From Reinekea forsetii (lineage in GTDB: Bacteria > Pseudomonadota > Gammaproteobacteria > Pseudomonadales > Natronospirillaceae), in contig NZ_CP011797.1 in the NCBI RefSeq assembly GCF_002795845.1, positions 891,501-955,500 on the forward strand: a stretch of DNA of 64,000 bases. Reading direction: 5' to 3'. Shown here piece by piece: positions 38,022-46,690 of the stretch. Each line of letters starts with the position of its first letter. Position 1 is the first letter of the stretch. Below the pieces are notes generated by a model. The model searched no databases. It worked only from the letters and a program-made list of their open reading frames with translations, and had not been told where the DNA came from. A program made the translations under genes and the position numbers.

Positions 38022-39047
38022 ATGCGGGTTTTGGGGATTGAATCCTCCTGTGATGAAACAGGGGTAGCACTGTACGACAGTGAGCGGGGTCTACTGGCGC
38101 ATCAACTGTATAGTCAGGTCAAGATGCACGCCGAATTTGGGGGCGTGGTCCCTGAATTGGCCTCTAGAGACCATATTCGTACCCTCTTGCCCCTGATTCA
38201 GGAGACCTTTGCCGAGGCCGAGTTGCCGCTCGGCCAGGTTGACGGGGTCGCTTTTACCGCCGGTCCGGGCCTGATTGGCGCGCTGATGGTTGGCGCTGCG
38301 ACCGCTCGGTCGCTGGCCTTTGGCTGGGGTGTACCCGCCCTCGGCGTGCATCATATGGAAGGCCATCTGTTGGCCCCAATGTTGGAAACCAATCCGCCGG
38401 CCTATCCCTTTGTTGCCCTGTTGGTCAGTGGCGGCCATACCTTGCTGGTTGATGTTAAGGCGCCCGGTGCCTACAGTATCCTAGGGGAATCCTTGGACGA
38501 TGCGGCCGGTGAAGCATTCGATAAGACGGCCAAGATGATGGGTCTGCCCTATCCGGGTGGGCCCTTGCTCAGTCAAATAGCCGAACAGGGTCGAACCGGG
38601 GTGTTTCGCTTTCCGCGTCCGATGATCGACCGACCCGGTATGGACTTTAGTTTTTCAGGCCTTAAAACCTCAGTTAGGCTGCAAATTGCCAAGCACAGCG
38701 TCGATGGCGTTGTTCCCGACGCGACGCGAGCTGATATTGCCTGTGCCTTTCAGGAGGCCGTGGTCGAGACGTTGGCCGTTAAGTGTCGGCGTGCCCTGCA
38801 GCACACCGGCTATAGACGGCTGGTGATCGCTGGCGGCGTCAGTGCCAACAAGCAATTGCGTTTGGGCTTGGCGAAGATGGCTGAAAAGGAACGCAGTGAA
38901 TTGTTTTTCCCTCGGCCGGAATTTTGTACCGATAATGGTGCGATGATCGCCTATGCTGGATGGTTGCGGCTCAGGGCCGGGCAAGGCTCTGACCTCTCGC
39001 TAGACATTCGGCCGCGCTGGCCACTTGATACCTTGGAGCCCATATAA
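38022..39047 (+). CDS. tsaD: tRNA N6-threonylcarbamoyladenosine transferase TsaD
   Basis: Transfers threonylcarbamoyl to A37 of ANN-decoding tRNAs together with TsaB and TsaE. 341 aa, ASKHA fold: [17 protein letters not shown], the metal-binding HHMEGH (His111/His115), [26 protein letters not shown] and [10 protein letters not shown]. Divergent from rpsU; its stop overlaps the folB start (TAATG), so the tsaD-folB-folK genes form one unit. Confidence 0.97.
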   Translation: MRVLGIESSCDETGVALYDSERGLLAHQLYSQVKMHAEFGGVVPELASRDHIRTLLPLIQETFAEAELPLGQVDGVAFTAGPGLIGALMVGAATARSLAFGWGVPALGVHHMEGHLLAPMLETNPPAYPFVALLVSGGHTLLVDVKAPGAYSILGESLDDAAGEAFDKTAKMMGLPYPGGPLLSQIAEQGRTGVFRFPRPMIDRPGMDFSFSGLKTSVRLQIAKHSVDGVVPDATRADIACAFQEAVVETLAVKCRRALQHTGYRRLVIAGGVSANKQLRLGLAKMAEKERSELFFPRPEFCTDNGAMIAYAGWLRLRAGQGSDLSLDIRPRWPLDTLEPI

Positions 39048-39400
39048 TGTCTGATAGTGTGTACGTTACCGGATTGCGCTTGGAAACCCTCATCGGCGTC
39101 TATGCTTTTGAACGGGTCGAACGCCAGCTGTTGTTCATTGATTTGGAGCTGGATTTTGATTGCCATCGCGCCGGTCAGTCAGATGACCTGCGCCATGCAC
39201 TCGACTACGACCGACTCTTCAAGACCCTCCGAAGCTGGGCTCTGGCGCAAGATTTTCAGTTGCTCGAAGCCTTTGGGGAAGCCCTATGCGTATTGGTACA
39301 TGAGCAGTTTGCGATCGCCCGGATACAATTGCAGATCAATAAGCCCGCCGCGGTAACCGAGTGCAGCGCGGTGGGCATTAAAATGGAGCGGCGTTTTTAA
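39047..39400 (+). CDS. folB: Dihydroneopterin aldolase
   Basis: Cleaves dihydroneopterin to 6-hydroxymethyl-dihydropterin and glycolaldehyde in folate synthesis. 117 aa with VTGLRLETLIGVYAFERVERQ at the N-terminus (conserved Glu and Tyr of the active site), the LDYDRLFK motif and INKPAAV near the end. Overlaps tsaD by 1 nt and folK by 1 nt. The product is the substrate of FolK next door. Confidence 0.96.
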   Translation: MSDSVYVTGLRLETLIGVYAFERVERQLLFIDLELDFDCHRAGQSDDLRHALDYDRLFKTLRSWALAQDFQLLEAFGEALCVLVHEQFAIARIQLQINKPAAVTECSAVGIKMERRF

Positions 39401-39906
39401 TGACCACAACCTCGATCCAGCTTGCCCTGAGTTTGGGCAGTAATATTAATCGCTATCGCCGCATCGGCGCTGGTATAGCCGCGCTGCGACAGCATTTCGG
39501 TCCGTTGATCTGCTCGCCCGTCTATGAGAGCGCCGCGGTGGGCTTTGACGGCAGTGCCTTTCTTAATCTGATCGTGTTAGTGCAGTCGAGCGCCTCCCTA
39601 GCCGACGTTAATCTGATTCTGAAACGGATCGAGGACGACAACGGGCGGGATCGTAGTGGTCCAAAATTCGGTTCTCGAACCCTAGACATCGATGTCGTGA
39701 CCTATGGTGATTTCTCTGGGCTAATGGAGGGGATCGAATTACCGAGACCTGAATTGTTCAAGAATGCCTTCGTATTACTGCCCTTGGTCGATCTGGTGCC
39801 TCAGCAGCAGGTGCCCGGCTTAGAGCAGACCTTTAGTGAGTTATGGCTCAGTCAGGGTGCTCGGGGTCAACAGCTAACCCAGGTGCCCTTCGACTTTGAG
39901 CGCTAA
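39400..39906 (+). CDS. folK: 2-amino-4-hydroxy-6-hydroxymethyldihydropteridine pyrophosphokinase
   Basis: Transfers pyrophosphate from ATP to the pterin made by FolB. 168 aa; ALSLGSNI at the N-terminus, YESAAVGF, and the signature FGSRTLDIDVVTYG with its two magnesium-binding aspartates. RPELFKNAFVLLPLVDL is the usual C-terminal motif. Ends the tsaD-folB-folK unit; the next gene is convergent, 37 nt away, without a clear terminator. Confidence 0.96.
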   Translation: MTTTSIQLALSLGSNINRYRRIGAGIAALRQHFGPLICSPVYESAAVGFDGSAFLNLIVLVQSSASLADVNLILKRIEDDNGRDRSGPKFGSRTLDIDVVTYGDFSGLMEGIELPRPELFKNAFVLLPLVDLVPQQQVPGLEQTFSELWLSQGARGQQLTQVPFDFER

Positions 39907-39943
39907 GCCGAGTTACTTCAGTCGTGCCATCACCATCGCTCGA

Positions 39944-40594
39944 TTAGGACTTGAGTCGTGCCAGCGCGCGCTCGATCAGCGGGCGAACAGACTCTACGAT
40001 AATGGGCTGACCTGCTTTGGTCGGATGCAGACCATCGGCCTGCATTAGGTCGGGGTATTGGGCGACATTGTCCAGTATGAACGGCAAATAGAGCAAATCA
40101 TGGATCTGGGCCAGTTCGGCAAAACTATTGAAGAACGGCTCGGTATAGCGCTTGCCGAAGTTGGGCGGCAATCTAATCCCCAACAATATCACCTCAATGC
40201 CCTGGTCCTGTGCGAGGGTGATCATTTTTTGCAAATTGTCGTACATCTGATCGATAGGGTAGCCTCGTAAACCATCGTTGGCACCGAGCTCAACCATGAG
40301 AATGTCAGGCTGAAATTTGTCCAGCAGGGCCGGCAGGCGATCCAAGCCGCCCTTTGATGTTTCACCGCTGATGCTGGTATTGATCACCCGATACTCATCG
40401 CCCAACGCCTGGCCGACCAAGCTCACCCAGCTTTCTTCGGGCAAGATGCCATAACCAGCCGATAGGCTGTCGCCATGGACCATAAGAGTCGCGGCCTGAG
40501 TAAAGGAAACAGAAAGAGCGAGCATTTTGGCCATTAAGCCCCACTTCAGGAGCTTAGTTACCGTTAACAACAATTTTGGAATGAATTTTATCAT
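39944..40594 (-). CDS. tesA: Periplasmic SGNH esterase / thioesterase I
   Basis: 216-aa arylesterase/acyl-CoA thioesterase/lysophospholipase of the GDSL family. Block I VHGDSLSAGYG (nucleophilic Ser), block II Gly, block III GANDGLRGYP, and block V DGLHPT with the catalytic Asp/His. The first ~35 residues form a signal peptide with a basic start and A-x-A end (TQAA). With the ATG at 40594 the start codon overlaps the divergent ybbA start by 2 nt; a later ATG at 40534 would leave too short a signal sequence. The tesA/ybbAP divergence is conserved from E. coli. Confidence 0.93.
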   Translation of the reverse strand: MIKFIPKLLLTVTKLLKWGLMAKMLALSVSFTQAATLMVHGDSLSAGYGILPEESWVSLVGQALGDEYRVINTSISGETSKGGLDRLPALLDKFQPDILMVELGANDGLRGYPIDQMYDNLQKMITLAQDQGIEVILLGIRLPPNFGKRYTEPFFNSFAELAQIHDLLYLPFILDNVAQYPDLMQADGLHPTKAGQPIIVESVRPLIERALARLKS

Positions 40595-41282
40595 GACGAC
40601 CCAGACTAGTTTGATGATACAGACCCGACAGCTTAAACAGGAAGTACCCGGCCGTGAAGAGCCATTGGTTATATTAAAGGGTATAGATATGGAAATTTAC
40701 GCCGGTGAGACGGTCGCGATAGTGGGCGTGTCGGGCTCAGGCAAATCCACCCTGTTAGGCATGTTGGCTGGCCTGGACACCCCGAGCAGCGGTCATGTCG
40801 AGATTGCCGGTCGCGACCTGACGGCCATGGACGAGGAGTCTCGGGCGCTCTTGCGCGGCGAGATGGTTGGCTTCGTATTCCAAAATTTTCAGCTCTTGCC
40901 CAGCTTGACGGCGCTGGAAAATGTCATGCTGCCGCTAGAGGTGCGCGGCGATATCAACGCTGAGCCTCAGGCCAACGACTGGTTGGATCGGGTCGGGCTG
41001 AGCGATCGTTCCCATCATTACCCCCAGCAACTCAGCGGCGGTGAACAGCAGCGTGTGGCGGTAGCCCGTGCTTTCGCCAGCAATGCCCCGATCCTCTTTG
41101 CCGATGAGCCGACGGGCAATCTCGACACGGTTACCGGGGAAAAGGTCGCCGATATGCTATTTGCGCTAAATCAGGAGCAGGGCACCACCTTGGTGCTCGT
41201 GACCCATGACGAAAGGTTGGCGGCGCGCTGTCAGCGTCAGTTGCGCATGCATGGCGGTGAGTTGGTCGAGGTACCACAATGA
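40593..41282 (+). CDS. ybbA: ABC transporter ATP-binding protein YbbA
   Basis: 229-aa ATPase of the LolD/MacB-like group: Walker [13 protein letters not shown] signature [15 protein letters not shown], Walker [15 protein letters not shown]-loop VTHDE. The ATG at 40593 gives the length of E. coli YbbA (228). Overlaps ybbP by 4 nt, so the two are coupled. These systems probably remove or rearrange lipids or acylated molecules across the inner membrane; the function of YbbAP is not settled. Confidence 0.93.
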   Translation: MTTQTSLMIQTRQLKQEVPGREEPLVILKGIDMEIYAGETVAIVGVSGSGKSTLLGMLAGLDTPSSGHVEIAGRDLTAMDEESRALLRGEMVGFVFQNFQLLPSLTALENVMLPLEVRGDINAEPQANDWLDRVGLSDRSHHYPQQLSGGEQQRVAVARAFASNAPILFADEPTGNLDTVTGEKVADMLFALNQEQGTTLVLVTHDERLAARCQRQLRMHGGELVEVPQ

Positions 41283-43783
41283 CGTCGGCGGCCCCGCGCG
41301 GATCTCTGGCCCGTTTGGCAATGAAGTTACTGTGGCGTGATTGGCGTAGTGGTGAGCTGAATATTTTGACCGCGGCGCTATTGGTGGCGGTGACCACGGT
41401 GACCGGCATTGGCCTATTCACCGACCGAATCAGCAACTCTATACTGGACGAGGCCGGCTCCTTGCTAGCGGCCGATGCACAGATACGCGGCTCCCAGCCG
41501 TTACCGGAAATTTGGCTCGAACAAGCCATTGCGGCCGGATTGGAAACAGCTCAGGTCACCACCTTTCAAGCCATGGTCTTCGGCCCAGGCCGTTCGGCCG
41601 AATTGGCCTCGGTCAAGGCCGTCTCGCAAGCTTATCCCTTGAAAGGTGAGCTGGAGGTTAGTACTGAACCTTATGGCTTAATCGAAAAGACCCAGGTCGG
41701 ACCTCAACCCTCGGAGGCCTGGGTCAATTCGCGTCTGTTGGCCGCACTTGGGATGAAGGTAGGCGATACCATCGGGGTCGGTGATGGGGACTTTACCATT
41801 GCCAAGGTCGTGATTGCCGAACCGGATAATGCCGGCGGTGACTTTGGCCTTAACCCGCGCGTGATGATCAATGCCGCCGATATCGGGCAGACGGGCGCGG
41901 TGCAACTCGGCAGTCGGGTTGGGTATCGGCTGTTATTGGCCGGTGATGTCGAACCTTATCGGCTCGAGTGGCTCAAGCAAAAAGGCGAGCATCACCGCTG
42001 GCGCAGTGTGTCCGATGCCAATGAGCGGATCACCGCAACGTTAGAGCGTGCCGAGAGCTTTTTGCTCCTGGCCGGTTCATTAGGCGTGATCCTGGGTGGC
42101 GTCGCATTGGCCTTGGCGTCAAAGCGTTACGCCACACGGCAGCTTAGTCATGTTGCGCTGTTAAAGACGGTCGGCGTTACGCCCAATGGCATCGCATTGC
42201 TCTATGCCGGTAGTTTGGTGGTCTTGGGCTTAGTCGCGGTATTGGTCGGTTTGTTTCTCGGCTGGGTGTTGCATTGGGCGTTTCTGGAGTTATTTGCCGG
42301 CCTATTGCCACGCGAGTTGGTTGCCGCTACCAGTCAACCCCTGTGGATTGGTTTTATCACCGGTCTAGTCTGTTTGCTTGCCTTCGCCTTTCCGCCTGTT
42401 TGGGTGCTGCGACTCACGCCACCGGCACGGGTTTTTAACTCCAATGTCGCTGGTGGCACCATCAATACGGCGCGCACCACCACGATCGGGGTGGTGGCGG
42501 TCATTGGACTGGTGTATTTTTACTCCAACAGCCTGCTGATCACCGGTGCCCTGATGGCCGCCGGGGCGGTGGCGATTATCGGGGTCACGCTCTTGGCTGG
42601 CCTGATGATTCGCCTAGCCCGAGCCTCGGGATCACGTCTGGGTACGACCTGGCGTCTGGGCCTGGCTAGTCTGCAGCGCAATGGCAGCCAAAACAGTTTC
42701 CAGATAATGATCTTCGCCATGGCGTTGATGTTGTTGTTTATTCTTACCTTGTTGCGCACCAGCTTATTGACCGAATGGCAACAGCAGCTCCCCGAGGGCA
42801 CACCGAATCATTTTGCGTTCAATATATTTGAGCAGGAAAAAACTGGCCTGGAAGCACTGCTCGCCGAACGCAAAATACCGGCCACGCCCTTTTATCCGAT
42901 GATGCGTGGCCGTCTGGTGAAGGTCGATGGCGAGCCGATTCAAGACCGCTTGGCACGCTTGGAGCCAGAGGGTGATGACTTCCGCCGGGAGTTAAATGTC
43001 ACCTGGAGTTCAGTCTTGGCCGATGATAACGAGGTGGTCGAGGGTGACTGGTTCGATGCCGCCGACGCCGATCAGCCCTATGTCTCCATTGAGGCCGACT
43101 TCGCCAAAGCACTGGCGGTGTCCGTTGGCGACACGGTGGAGTTTTCCTTCGGTGGCCAGAGCGTAGAATCGGTGGTCGACAATATTCGCACCGTACAATG
43201 GGACAGCCTGGCACCGAACTTTTATGTCATCTTTAGTGGTCCGATCTTGTCCGGCAGCGGTGCGGCCTATCTGACTAGCTTCTTCCTGACCCCGGAGCAA
43301 AAACCCTTACTGACCGATATATTGGCGGCTTATCCGACCATCTCGCTTATCGAGGTCGATGCGATCCTGAAGCGGATCCAGTCGATTGTTGGCCAGGTCA
43401 CCTTGGCTATCGAATTCATTCTCGGCCTAGTACTGGTGGCCGGCCTGATTGTACTGATAGCCAGTGTTCAAGCTACCTTGGACAGTCGCCTGCAGGAAAG
43501 CGCTATCTTACGTACTCTGGGGGCCCGTGCCCGATTAGTGCGTGGCGCCTTGGCGATTGAATTTTTCACCCTAGGGGGCGTGGCCGGCCTATTGGCCGCG
43601 CTGGGCAGCGAAATAGCACTCTATTTTCTGCAGACGGAACTGCTTAATATGGCATTTTCTGTCCATTGGCCTATTTTTATTCTGGGTCCTGTTGTGGGTG
43701 CGAGCCTGATTGGCTTGGTCGGCTTGCTGTCGACCCGAAAGGTGGTCCGGGTGCCGCCCTTGATGGTGTTGCGCCAGCTTTAG
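41279..43783 (+). CDS. ybbP: FtsX-type ABC permease YbbP
   Basis: 834-aa inner-membrane permease. An N-terminal helix (about 25-45) is followed by a large periplasmic domain, a first FtsX helix cluster (~260-390), two central helices (~405-450), another helix at ~475-495, a second periplasmic domain and the C-terminal FtsX cluster (~700-830). This 10-helix layout is that of E. coli YbbP (804 aa). Works with YbbA; neighbouring TesA hydrolyses lipids or thioesters in the periplasm, so a shared lipid-related job is a reasonable inference. Confidence 0.93.
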   Translation: MTSAAPRGSLARLAMKLLWRDWRSGELNILTAALLVAVTTVTGIGLFTDRISNSILDEAGSLLAADAQIRGSQPLPEIWLEQAIAAGLETAQVTTFQAMVFGPGRSAELASVKAVSQAYPLKGELEVSTEPYGLIEKTQVGPQPSEAWVNSRLLAALGMKVGDTIGVGDGDFTIAKVVIAEPDNAGGDFGLNPRVMINAADIGQTGAVQLGSRVGYRLLLAGDVEPYRLEWLKQKGEHHRWRSVSDANERITATLERAESFLLLAGSLGVILGGVALALASKRYATRQLSHVALLKTVGVTPNGIALLYAGSLVVLGLVAVLVGLFLGWVLHWAFLELFAGLLPRELVAATSQPLWIGFITGLVCLLAFAFPPVWVLRLTPPARVFNSNVAGGTINTARTTTIGVVAVIGLVYFYSNSLLITGALMAAGAVAIIGVTLLAGLMIRLARASGSRLGTTWRLGLASLQRNGSQNSFQIMIFAMALMLLFILTLLRTSLLTEWQQQLPEGTPNHFAFNIFEQEKTGLEALLAERKIPATPFYPMMRGRLVKVDGEPIQDRLARLEPEGDDFRRELNVTWSSVLADDNEVVEGDWFDAADADQPYVSIEADFAKALAVSVGDTVEFSFGGQSVESVVDNIRTVQWDSLAPNFYVIFSGPILSGSGAAYLTSFFLTPEQKPLLTDILAAYPTISLIEVDAILKRIQSIVGQVTLAIEFILGLVLVAGLIVLIASVQATLDSRLQESAILRTLGARARLVRGALAIEFFTLGGVAGLLAALGSEIALYFLQTELLNMAFSVHWPIFILGPVVGASLIGLVGLLSTRKVVRVPPLMVLRQL

Positions 43784-43811
43784 AGCAACAGGGGGCTGGG
43801 TCTGCAGGCCC

Positions 43812-43848
43812 ATAGTAAGATCCTATCGTGATCATAGGTACAGTGATG
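43812..43848 (+). promoter_or_regulatory. OxyR-binding site upstream of the peroxiredoxin gene
   Basis: Three of the four consensus tetramers occur with exact 7-nt spacing: ATAG-N7-CTAT-N7-ATAG-N7-GATG, where the last should be CTAT. It ends about 23 bp before a -10-like TAAAGT (43872-43877), the usual OxyR position next to the -35. Expected to mediate peroxide induction. Confidence 0.7.
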
Positions 43849-43964
43849 GCGTAAGGTTTGAGGTTTTAGGCTAAAGTACTGCGAGTAGGTTTGGCTGAGT
43901 CGTTTAACTGTCTCGCCTGGCCAGCGCAGCATTGCATAACTGAACGTTTAAATGGAGAAAGACA

Positions 43965-44588
43965 ATGAGTGTATTACTAGGCCGCAAGGCACCAGAATTT
44001 ATCGCCCCAGCGGTACTCGGCAATGGCGAAATAGTCGGTGATTTTGATTTTGCCGCAACGACCAAAGGCAAGTACGCCTTGGTGTTCTTTTACCCGCTCG
44101 ATTTTACCTTTGTTTGCCCGTCTGAGCTGATCGCATTGGATCATCGCATGGCGAAGCTGACCGAACTGGGTGTCGAGGTTATGGCTGTTTCCGTGGATTC
44201 ACATTTCACTCACAACGCTTGGCGCAATACGCCGATTAACGACGGCGGCATCGGCCCGGTTAAGTACACCATGGTTGGCGATATGAGCCATGACATCTGC
44301 AAGGCGTATGGCGTTGAGTCCATTGGTGGTGACAGCTACTACCCCGCCGGCGTCGCCTTCCGCGCGTCCTTTGTCATTGATAAGTCAGGTGTTGTGCGCG
44401 CACAGCATATGAACGATGAGCCGATTGGCCGTAACATTGATGAGTTGGTGCGGGTTGTTGAAGCGTTGCAATTCTTCGAAGAGAATGGTCACGTCTGTCC
44501 TGCCGGCTGGCAAAAGGGTGACGAGGGTATGATCAATACCCCTACTGGCGTAGCCGATTACTTGGCGGGTAACTCCGACAAGCTATAA
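43965..44588 (+). CDS. ahpC: Typical 2-Cys peroxiredoxin (AhpC/TSA family)
   Basis: 207-aa cytoplasmic peroxidase that reduces H2O2 and alkyl hydroperoxides. Peroxidatic Cys in PLDFTFVCPSE and resolving Cys in HVCPAGW; the C-terminal extension of the Prx1/AhpC subgroup is present. GGAGA lies 7 nt upstream of the ATG. No ahpF follows, so reduction probably comes from thioredoxin. Single-gene unit with an OxyR site upstream and a terminator downstream. Confidence 0.94.
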   Translation: MSVLLGRKAPEFIAPAVLGNGEIVGDFDFAATTKGKYALVFFYPLDFTFVCPSELIALDHRMAKLTELGVEVMAVSVDSHFTHNAWRNTPINDGGIGPVKYTMVGDMSHDICKAYGVESIGGDSYYPAGVAFRASFVIDKSGVVRAQHMNDEPIGRNIDELVRVVEALQFFEENGHVCPAGWQKGDEGMINTPTGVADYLAGNSDKL

Positions 44589-44609
44589 ATCTCGTAGCTT
44601 GTGCCAATC

Positions 44610-44632
44610 AGCCCGCCTAGGCGGGCTTTTTT
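44610..44632 (+). terminator. Rho-independent terminator after ahpC
   Basis: GCCCGCC / GGCGGGC palindrome around TA followed by six T residues, 22 nt after the stop. It lies between convergent genes; the other side has a weaker A-tract, so it acts mainly on the plus strand. Confidence 0.88.
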
Positions 44633-44651
44633 GTGTCCTTTGATCCTGCCC

Positions 44652-44966
44652 TCAGCTCAGAATAATGCGCCCGGCGTCGATGGTAAAGGCCAATGCGGTC
44701 AGCTGGTCGCCCTGGCACGGTCCTGCCAAGCAATGGCCGGTATCGATGGCAAAGAGGGCACCATGGGTTGAACATTGAATAAGTGACCCGTCGGCATCAA
44801 GAAATTCGTTCTCTCGAAACTCGAGATTCACCCCCAGATGCGGGCATTCATTTTGATAGACATATATCTCATTGTCGTATTTTATCGCAAAAACGGGTCC
44901 ACGATGGCTCAAAAAACCGCGCGAACTGCCCTCGTTTAGATCGCTTAGTGCACATAGGTCGGTCAT
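44652..44966 (-). CDS. Rieske-type [2Fe-2S] ferredoxin
   Basis: 104 aa consisting of one Rieske domain. Cluster ligands are C41 and H43 in ECPHLG, and C65 and H68 in CSTHGALF; no signal peptide or membrane anchor, so it is soluble and cytoplasmic. Similar small proteins (NirD-, BphF-like) pass electrons to oxygenases or reductases, but no such enzyme is nearby. It follows the AhpA-like gene by 18 nt on the same strand, suggesting a shared transcript. Confidence 0.9.
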   Translation of the reverse strand: MTDLCALSDLNEGSSRGFLSHRGPVFAIKYDNEIYVYQNECPHLGVNLEFRENEFLDADGSLIQCSTHGALFAIDTGHCLAGPCQGDQLTALAFTIDAGRIILS

Positions 44967-44984
44967 GTTAGGTCTTTCCCCAAT

Positions 44985-46301
44985 TTATTTATTAGTCTGG
45001 ACAAGGGTCTGTGCCTGTTTGCGTAACAGCTCGTCTCGCTCGGTAAGGCGTTCCAGTTCCCAAATTTCTAAGCGCGAACCGTCACGCAGAGTGACATCAC
45101 GGACGATCGATGCCTCGACTTGCGCGTTTACGTCCGGATGTTGCAGGATCGGTTCGGCCATCAACACCTGATCGATCGGTTGCAGTGCTTCAATTTGTGC
45201 CAGCCAAGCATCGGCATCGCCGGTTACCAGCGGCAAGGGGATGCCGTGCTTGTGGGTTTTGCTAATAAAGGCGGGTCCGGCACTGACCGCTATGCCGAAT
45301 ACCGGGCTGAGTCGAGTGTGACTCTGGCGAATAAGCGGCAAGGCTAGGTGCAGCACCCGCGCGGCGCAGACAGCGTCCAATGCATACTGCTCGCCATTGT
45401 TGATACCAAAGACCAGTGAAAAGCCATCGGGCAATAAAATGCCCTTATAAAGCTGGCCGATGCGAATCATCAGAGACTCATAGTCACTCCATATAAGTTG
45501 CAATTCCTGCGCACTGTAAACCCGCATTAGGGCTTGCCAGTTTTGACAGCGGATTGCGACCAGGGCGACATCACCATAGCGGCCCTCATCCCCGACCAAC
45601 TCAATCTGTTCCAGCAGCCGTTCGGTGTCACTGCTGCCATAGCGTTGGCCGAGGTGCTTCATCAGCTGACCCTGTTGGTTTAGCGGCTCGCCGAGAATGG
45701 CCATTAGTTTGGTCAGTTGCTGTTCGGGGGAGCCCTCTAATTGCCGGTGGACGCTGGGGAATTGGCCGGCCAGCTGCTCACGGATGAGTTGCCAACCGGC
45801 CTGATGGCGCGTGGAGCGCCAAAAAATAAAGCCGCCTAGGCCGATCAAGCTGGTTAAATTAAAAAACAACCAACTGCTAATGGTTTGCTGACGCCATTGC
45901 TGAATAGGGGTCTCATCGATAACTAACTCGGCATAACCGAGTATGTCTGCGCTAAAATCAATGGGCTGGCGAAACGAGCGACCCTGATCGGGCGCATTCT
46001 TGGCCAGGGCGTTGAGTCGGATGCTGTCGTCCACACTGGTCACCGTCGCAGAGATGATCAGCCCGGTCTCGGTAAAATGGTTTAGAATATTACTTAGCGC
46101 GGCACGATTGCCACTGTTCAGTGCCGCGGTAGCGTCAAAGGCTAGGCTACGCACTAGGCTGGCGCCCTGTTGGTCAGTCGCCTTGTTGAGGCTGGCCAAG
46201 GCCGGACTGTACCAAAAAAGCAGTAACAACAGGTTCAGCAACGCGAGCATTCCAAGTGCAAAGGCCGTTAAGGGCTGAGCAATCCATTTTAGATTAGGCA
46301 T
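44985..46301 (-). CDS. AhpA/YtjB-like membrane protein with degenerate cyclase domain
   Basis: 438 aa. Helix at ~11-35, a periplasmic region of about 110 residues, a second helix (~144-160), then a cytoplasmic part. The first half resembles E. coli YtjB (Smp), which is also encoded divergently next to serB. From about residue 240 the sequence follows the pattern of a class III nucleotide-cyclase domain (VALVAIRCQNWQAL..., LLPDGFSLVFG..., DAVCAARVLHLAL) but lacks the metal-binding aspartates (IRCQNW in place of an aspartate-containing strand end), so it is unlikely to make cAMP. Function unknown; perhaps a sensor or scaffold. Confidence 0.75.
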   Translation of the reverse strand: MPNLKWIAQPLTAFALGMLALLNLLLLLFWYSPALASLNKATDQQGASLVRSLAFDATAALNSGNRAALSNILNHFTETGLIISATVTSVDDSIRLNALAKNAPDQGRSFRQPIDFSADILGYAELVIDETPIQQWRQQTISSWLFFNLTSLIGLGGFIFWRSTRHQAGWQLIREQLAGQFPSVHRQLEGSPEQQLTKLMAILGEPLNQQGQLMKHLGQRYGSSDTERLLEQIELVGDEGRYGDVALVAIRCQNWQALMRVYSAQELQLIWSDYESLMIRIGQLYKGILLPDGFSLVFGINNGEQYALDAVCAARVLHLALPLIRQSHTRLSPVFGIAVSAGPAFISKTHKHGIPLPLVTGDADAWLAQIEALQPIDQVLMAEPILQHPDVNAQVEASIVRDVTLRDGSRLEIWELERLTERDELLRKQAQTLVQTNK

Positions 46302-46491
46302 AAGGTGTAATTAATAAACTCAGTCTATACAATAGCGCCTACCGAATTGGAGACCTTTGTGTCTCCATTCTAATGCGCTTGGGTCGAAAAATCATAGCCT
46401 TGCGACTCAAAGTTCGCTCAAAGCGCTTTTTAATCGGTTTTCGGGTCGCAGTGCGGGCCCAACCGGCAATAGTTTACCTTAAGGATTTAGC

Positions 46492-46671
46492 ATGAACGAC
46501 ACAGTCACACAATTAACAGAGCAACTCAACGCCCTTAAAAAAGGTCTGTTTTTAATGAGCCCGCGCGATCGCGTCCGCGCCCTGTCAACTCATGAAACCG
46601 ATGATTTGATTCATGAGCTGCAAGATACTGCCGACAAGGCCCTAAAAACGCTGGAAGGTTTAACAGGCTAA
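46492..46671 (+). CDS. Small 59-aa helical protein upstream of serB
   Basis: Short gene with a good ribosome site (AAGGA, 7 nt before the ATG), ending 19 nt before serB. The product starts MNDTVTQLTEQLNALKKGL and is mostly amphipathic helix with many Leu, Asp/Glu and Lys; MSPRDRVRALS sits in the middle. No membrane segment, cysteine or known motif. The coding quality, ribosome site and tight spacing make it a likely real gene cotranscribed with serB. I do not recognise the family. Confidence 0.65.
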   Translation: MNDTVTQLTEQLNALKKGLFLMSPRDRVRALSTHETDDLIHELQDTADKALKTLEGLTG

Positions 46672-46690
46672 GCCTCATCCGGAGTATATC

